This document shows positions 62,324 to 64,000 of a stretch of DNA of 64,000 nt, piece by piece. Origin of the DNA: an uncultured Lachnospiraceae bacterium (GTDB lineage Bacteria; Bacillota; Clostridia; Lachnospirales; Lachnospiraceae); assembly GCA_910578405.1 (NCBI GenBank), contig CAJTQO010000013.1, positions 1 through 64,000 of the forward strand. Direction: 5' to 3'. The translations under genes were made by a program, and so were the position numbers. A model generated the notes under the pieces. It was not told the DNA's origin and made no database searches. It saw only the letters and a list, made by a program, of their open reading frames with translations. Each line of letters starts with the position of its first letter. The first letter of the stretch is position 1.

Positions 62324-63439
62324 TTATTTAACCCCCTTTCCTGTTTGGGATACTTGCGCAGTTTCGCTTTTTCCCGTTTTCCGGCCGGAAAAATAGGTCT
62401 CCCGAAACCGTTCCTTCCATTCAATTGCCTTCGGACTCCAGTTTAAGAGCATCATAGCGATAAGCACCACTGCATAAATCAGCATACGGTAGTCACTCAG
62501 CCCGCGGAGCAGTTCCGGCAGCAAGGTAAGAAGTACAGCAGCGATGATGGAACCACGGATATTCCCGATGCCGCCCAGCACTACATATACAAGAATCATA
62601 ATGGACATATTATAACCGAAGTTTTTGGGCTGTGCCGTCAATGTGGATAAATTGTGGGCGTAGAGTACGCCGCCTACTCCGGCGATGGCTGCCGAAATGG
62701 AAAAAGCCATCAGTTTATATTTGGTTATATTAATCCCTACGGATTCTGCGGCAATGCGGTTGTCACGGATGGCCATAATGGCACGTCCGTCCCTGGAATG
62801 GATGAGATTCAGGATAATGAATAAGGCTAACAAAATCAGAAGGACGCCTATTGTAAAACTGGAATCATGCGGTGTGCCAGTAATTCCTTGGGCTCCGTTT
62901 ACTAAGACTTCCCCATCTTCTTTTAAATGCAGGGATATGGAGTCTTTCATGGAGAAATGGAATCCATCGGAATCCCTTCCGATGTACAGCACATTGACAA
63001 GATTTTTAATAATTTCCCCAAAAGCCAGCGTAACAATCGCCAGATAATCCCCTTTCAGGCGCAGAACCGGAATGCCAATCAGGATACCAAAAACCCCTGC
63101 CACTACAGCGCCTATGATTAGAGCCAGCAGAAAACGGAGCATATCCGGCATGGAGCCTTGCGTGCATTTGGAAAAGAATGCGCCTGAAAATGCCCCTACG
63201 CACATAAAACCTGCATGCCCTAAACTTAATTCGCCAAGGATGCCTACGGTCAGATTTAAGGATACGGCCAGTATAACATAAATGCAAAGAGGCACAAGAA
63301 GCCCCTCCATCAAACTGGACATATGTCCGCCTGCCAGCAGAAGCTGTACGGTCAGATACGCTATAATGACAATCAAGTATGTGATGAGATTGCTTTTGGT
63401 CGTCTTACTTAACTTAAATTTAGAATTTGTTTTATCCAT
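62324..63439 (-). CDS. livM: Branched-chain amino acid ABC transporter permease LivM
   Basis: The 371-residue permease has about eight to ten membrane helices. It has GILGELSLGHAGFMCVGAFSGA, GIPVLRLKGDYLAIVTLAFGEIIKNLVN, SRDGRAIMAIRDNRIAAESVGIN and VYVVLGGIGNIRGSIIAAVLLTLLPELLR, all typical of LivM. A ~30-residue basic C-terminal tail ends the protein. Its start is nine bases after the livH stop. Confidence 0.96.
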   Translation of the reverse strand: MDKTNSKFKLSKTTKSNLITYLIVIIAYLTVQLLLAGGHMSSLMEGLLVPLCIYVILAVSLNLTVGILGELSLGHAGFMCVGAFSGAFFSKCTQGSMPDMLRFLLALIIGAVVAGVFGILIGIPVLRLKGDYLAIVTLAFGEIIKNLVNVLYIGRDSDGFHFSMKDSISLHLKEDGEVLVNGAQGITGTPHDSSFTIGVLLILLALFIILNLIHSRDGRAIMAIRDNRIAAESVGINITKYKLMAFSISAAIAGVGGVLYAHNLSTLTAQPKNFGYNMSIMILVYVVLGGIGNIRGSIIAAVLLTLLPELLRGLSDYRMLIYAVVLIAMMLLNWSPKAIEWKERFRETYFSGRKTGKSETAQVSQTGKGVK

Positions 63440-63448
63440 TGCAACACC

Positions 63449-64000
63449 TTACACTTTCTCCTGAATGTTTTTTCCTAAAATACCGGCTGGCTTCACCAGA
63501 AGCACGATAATGAGAACTGCAAAAACAATCGCATCTGCCATTTGTGAAGATATATATGCCTTTCCTAATATCTCAATAATCCCCAGCAGGATACCGCCAA
63601 TCATGGCGCCCGGTATAGAACCGATACCGCCAAATACCGCCGCTACAAAGGCTTTGATTCCTGGCATAGCTCCGGTATAAGGCGTCAGGGAAGGATAAGA
63701 GGAGCAAAGCAGCATCCCGGCCACTGCCGCCAAGGCTGAGCCGATGGCAAAGGTAAGGGCGATGGTCCCATTGACATTGATGCCCATCAATTGGGCCGCT
63801 CCTTTATCTTCGGAAACGGCAAGCATAGCTTGCCCCGCTTTTGTCCGGTTGACGAAAAGGGTCAGGCAAACCATAATAATAATGCCAGAAATAATAGTGA
63901 CAATTGTTTCTCCGGATATCATCAGTTTTCCTTCCGCCAATTTTAGGGGCGGTATGGAAACAATGGAAGTAAAGGATTTTGTATTTGCTCCAAAAAGCAG
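63449..64000 (-). CDS. livH: Branched-chain amino acid ABC transporter permease LivH (5' part outside window)
   Basis: The frame is open to the window edge, so 183 C-terminal residues are visible. The text RTKAGQAMLAVSEDKGAAQLMGINVNGTIALTFAIGSALAAVAG is typical. GALPGIKAFVAAVFGGIGSIPGAMIGGILLGIIE-type text follows, reading MPGIKAFVAAVFGGIG here. A TTG within the frame at 63940 is not the start. The substrate-binding protein and promoter must lie to the right of the window. Confidence 0.95.
   Translation of the reverse strand: MLFGANTKSFTSIVSIPPLKLAEGKLMISGETIVTIISGIIIMVCLTLFVNRTKAGQAMLAVSEDKGAAQLMGINVNGTIALTFAIGSALAAVAGMLLCSSYPSLTPYTGAMPGIKAFVAAVFGGIGSIPGAMIGGILLGIIEILGKAYISSQMADAIVFAVLIIVLLVKPAGILGKNIQEKV

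Noticed and set aside
1..64000. tRNA, rRNA and CRISPR elements
   Set aside because: No tRNA-like TTCGA arms in a cloverleaf context, no rRNA sequence and no regularly spaced repeats with spacers were found on reading.

Overview
This is a 64 kb stretch of bacterial chromosome made almost entirely of housekeeping genes. It most likely comes from a Lachnospiraceae-type member of the Clostridia. The reasons are the conserved Firmicutes block rplS-rbgA-rnhB-ylqG-ylqH, a radC-mreBCD-PBP2-minCDE-rodA cell-shape block, a HlyD-like/ylmE/sepF cluster, a lexA gene facing a LysM gene as in Bacillus lexA/yneA, strong AGGAGG ribosome binding sites and frequent GTG/TTG starts. No rRNA, tRNA, CRISPR array or prophage was seen. 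The species assignment is an inference from gene content and style only.

Layout. 1-358: 3' part of an IS30-family transposase. 727-7858: rplS, two signal peptidase I genes flanking the ribosome-assembly GTPase rbgA, rnhB, a FliK-like/FlhB-like pair, yraN and pgeF. 7935-11188: a two-component system with a very large kinase. 11374-12558: prs on the minus strand, back-to-back with a radical SAM gene (DUF512), then der, plsY and gpsA. 17366-19441: a MoxR ATPase/VWA pair. 19731-25438: metH, ilvB, ilvN, trpS. 25564-26331: an unnamed protein with a nuclease-like motif. 26567-46333: a long same-strand run covering tRNA modification and mismatch repair (miaB, mutS, mutL, miaA), a PLP enzyme, radC, the elongasome (mreBCD, PBP2, rodA), the Min system, mgsA and a D,D-carboxypeptidase. 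46416-53893: a small P-loop protein, the HlyD-like/ylmE/sepF group, aroB-RluA-type synthase, a cytidylate-kinase-like gene and an HD-GYP gene. 54216-56362 (minus): small membrane protein, dtd, AI-2E-type exporter. 56569-58343: ttcA and a tyrosine recombinase. 58601-59870: divergent LysM gene and lexA with several LexA boxes. 60050-60679: a second cytidylate-kinase-like gene. 60837-64000 (minus): livF, livG, livM and partial livH of a branched-chain amino acid ABC transporter.

The most interesting material lies between the genes. There is a dispersed palindromic repeat family (copies at 26328, 26487 and 58470, with a related core at 59955) whose ends begin with CTAG and a GCGTGTTTG motif; two copies overlap the 3' ends of genes. 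There is a perfect-consensus promoter carrying a LexA box in its spacer upstream of the LysM gene. Nineteen-bp direct repeats overlap the promoter of the second cytidylate-kinase-like gene, and a 17-bp tandem repeat runs into the stop codon of a small membrane protein gene. Among the proteins, the PD-(D/E)XK-like protein at 25564, the 139-residue P-loop protein with its own promoter and terminator at 46416, and the MoxR/VWA pair with an altered metal site are the least understood. No clearly new multi-gene defence or biosynthetic system is visible.
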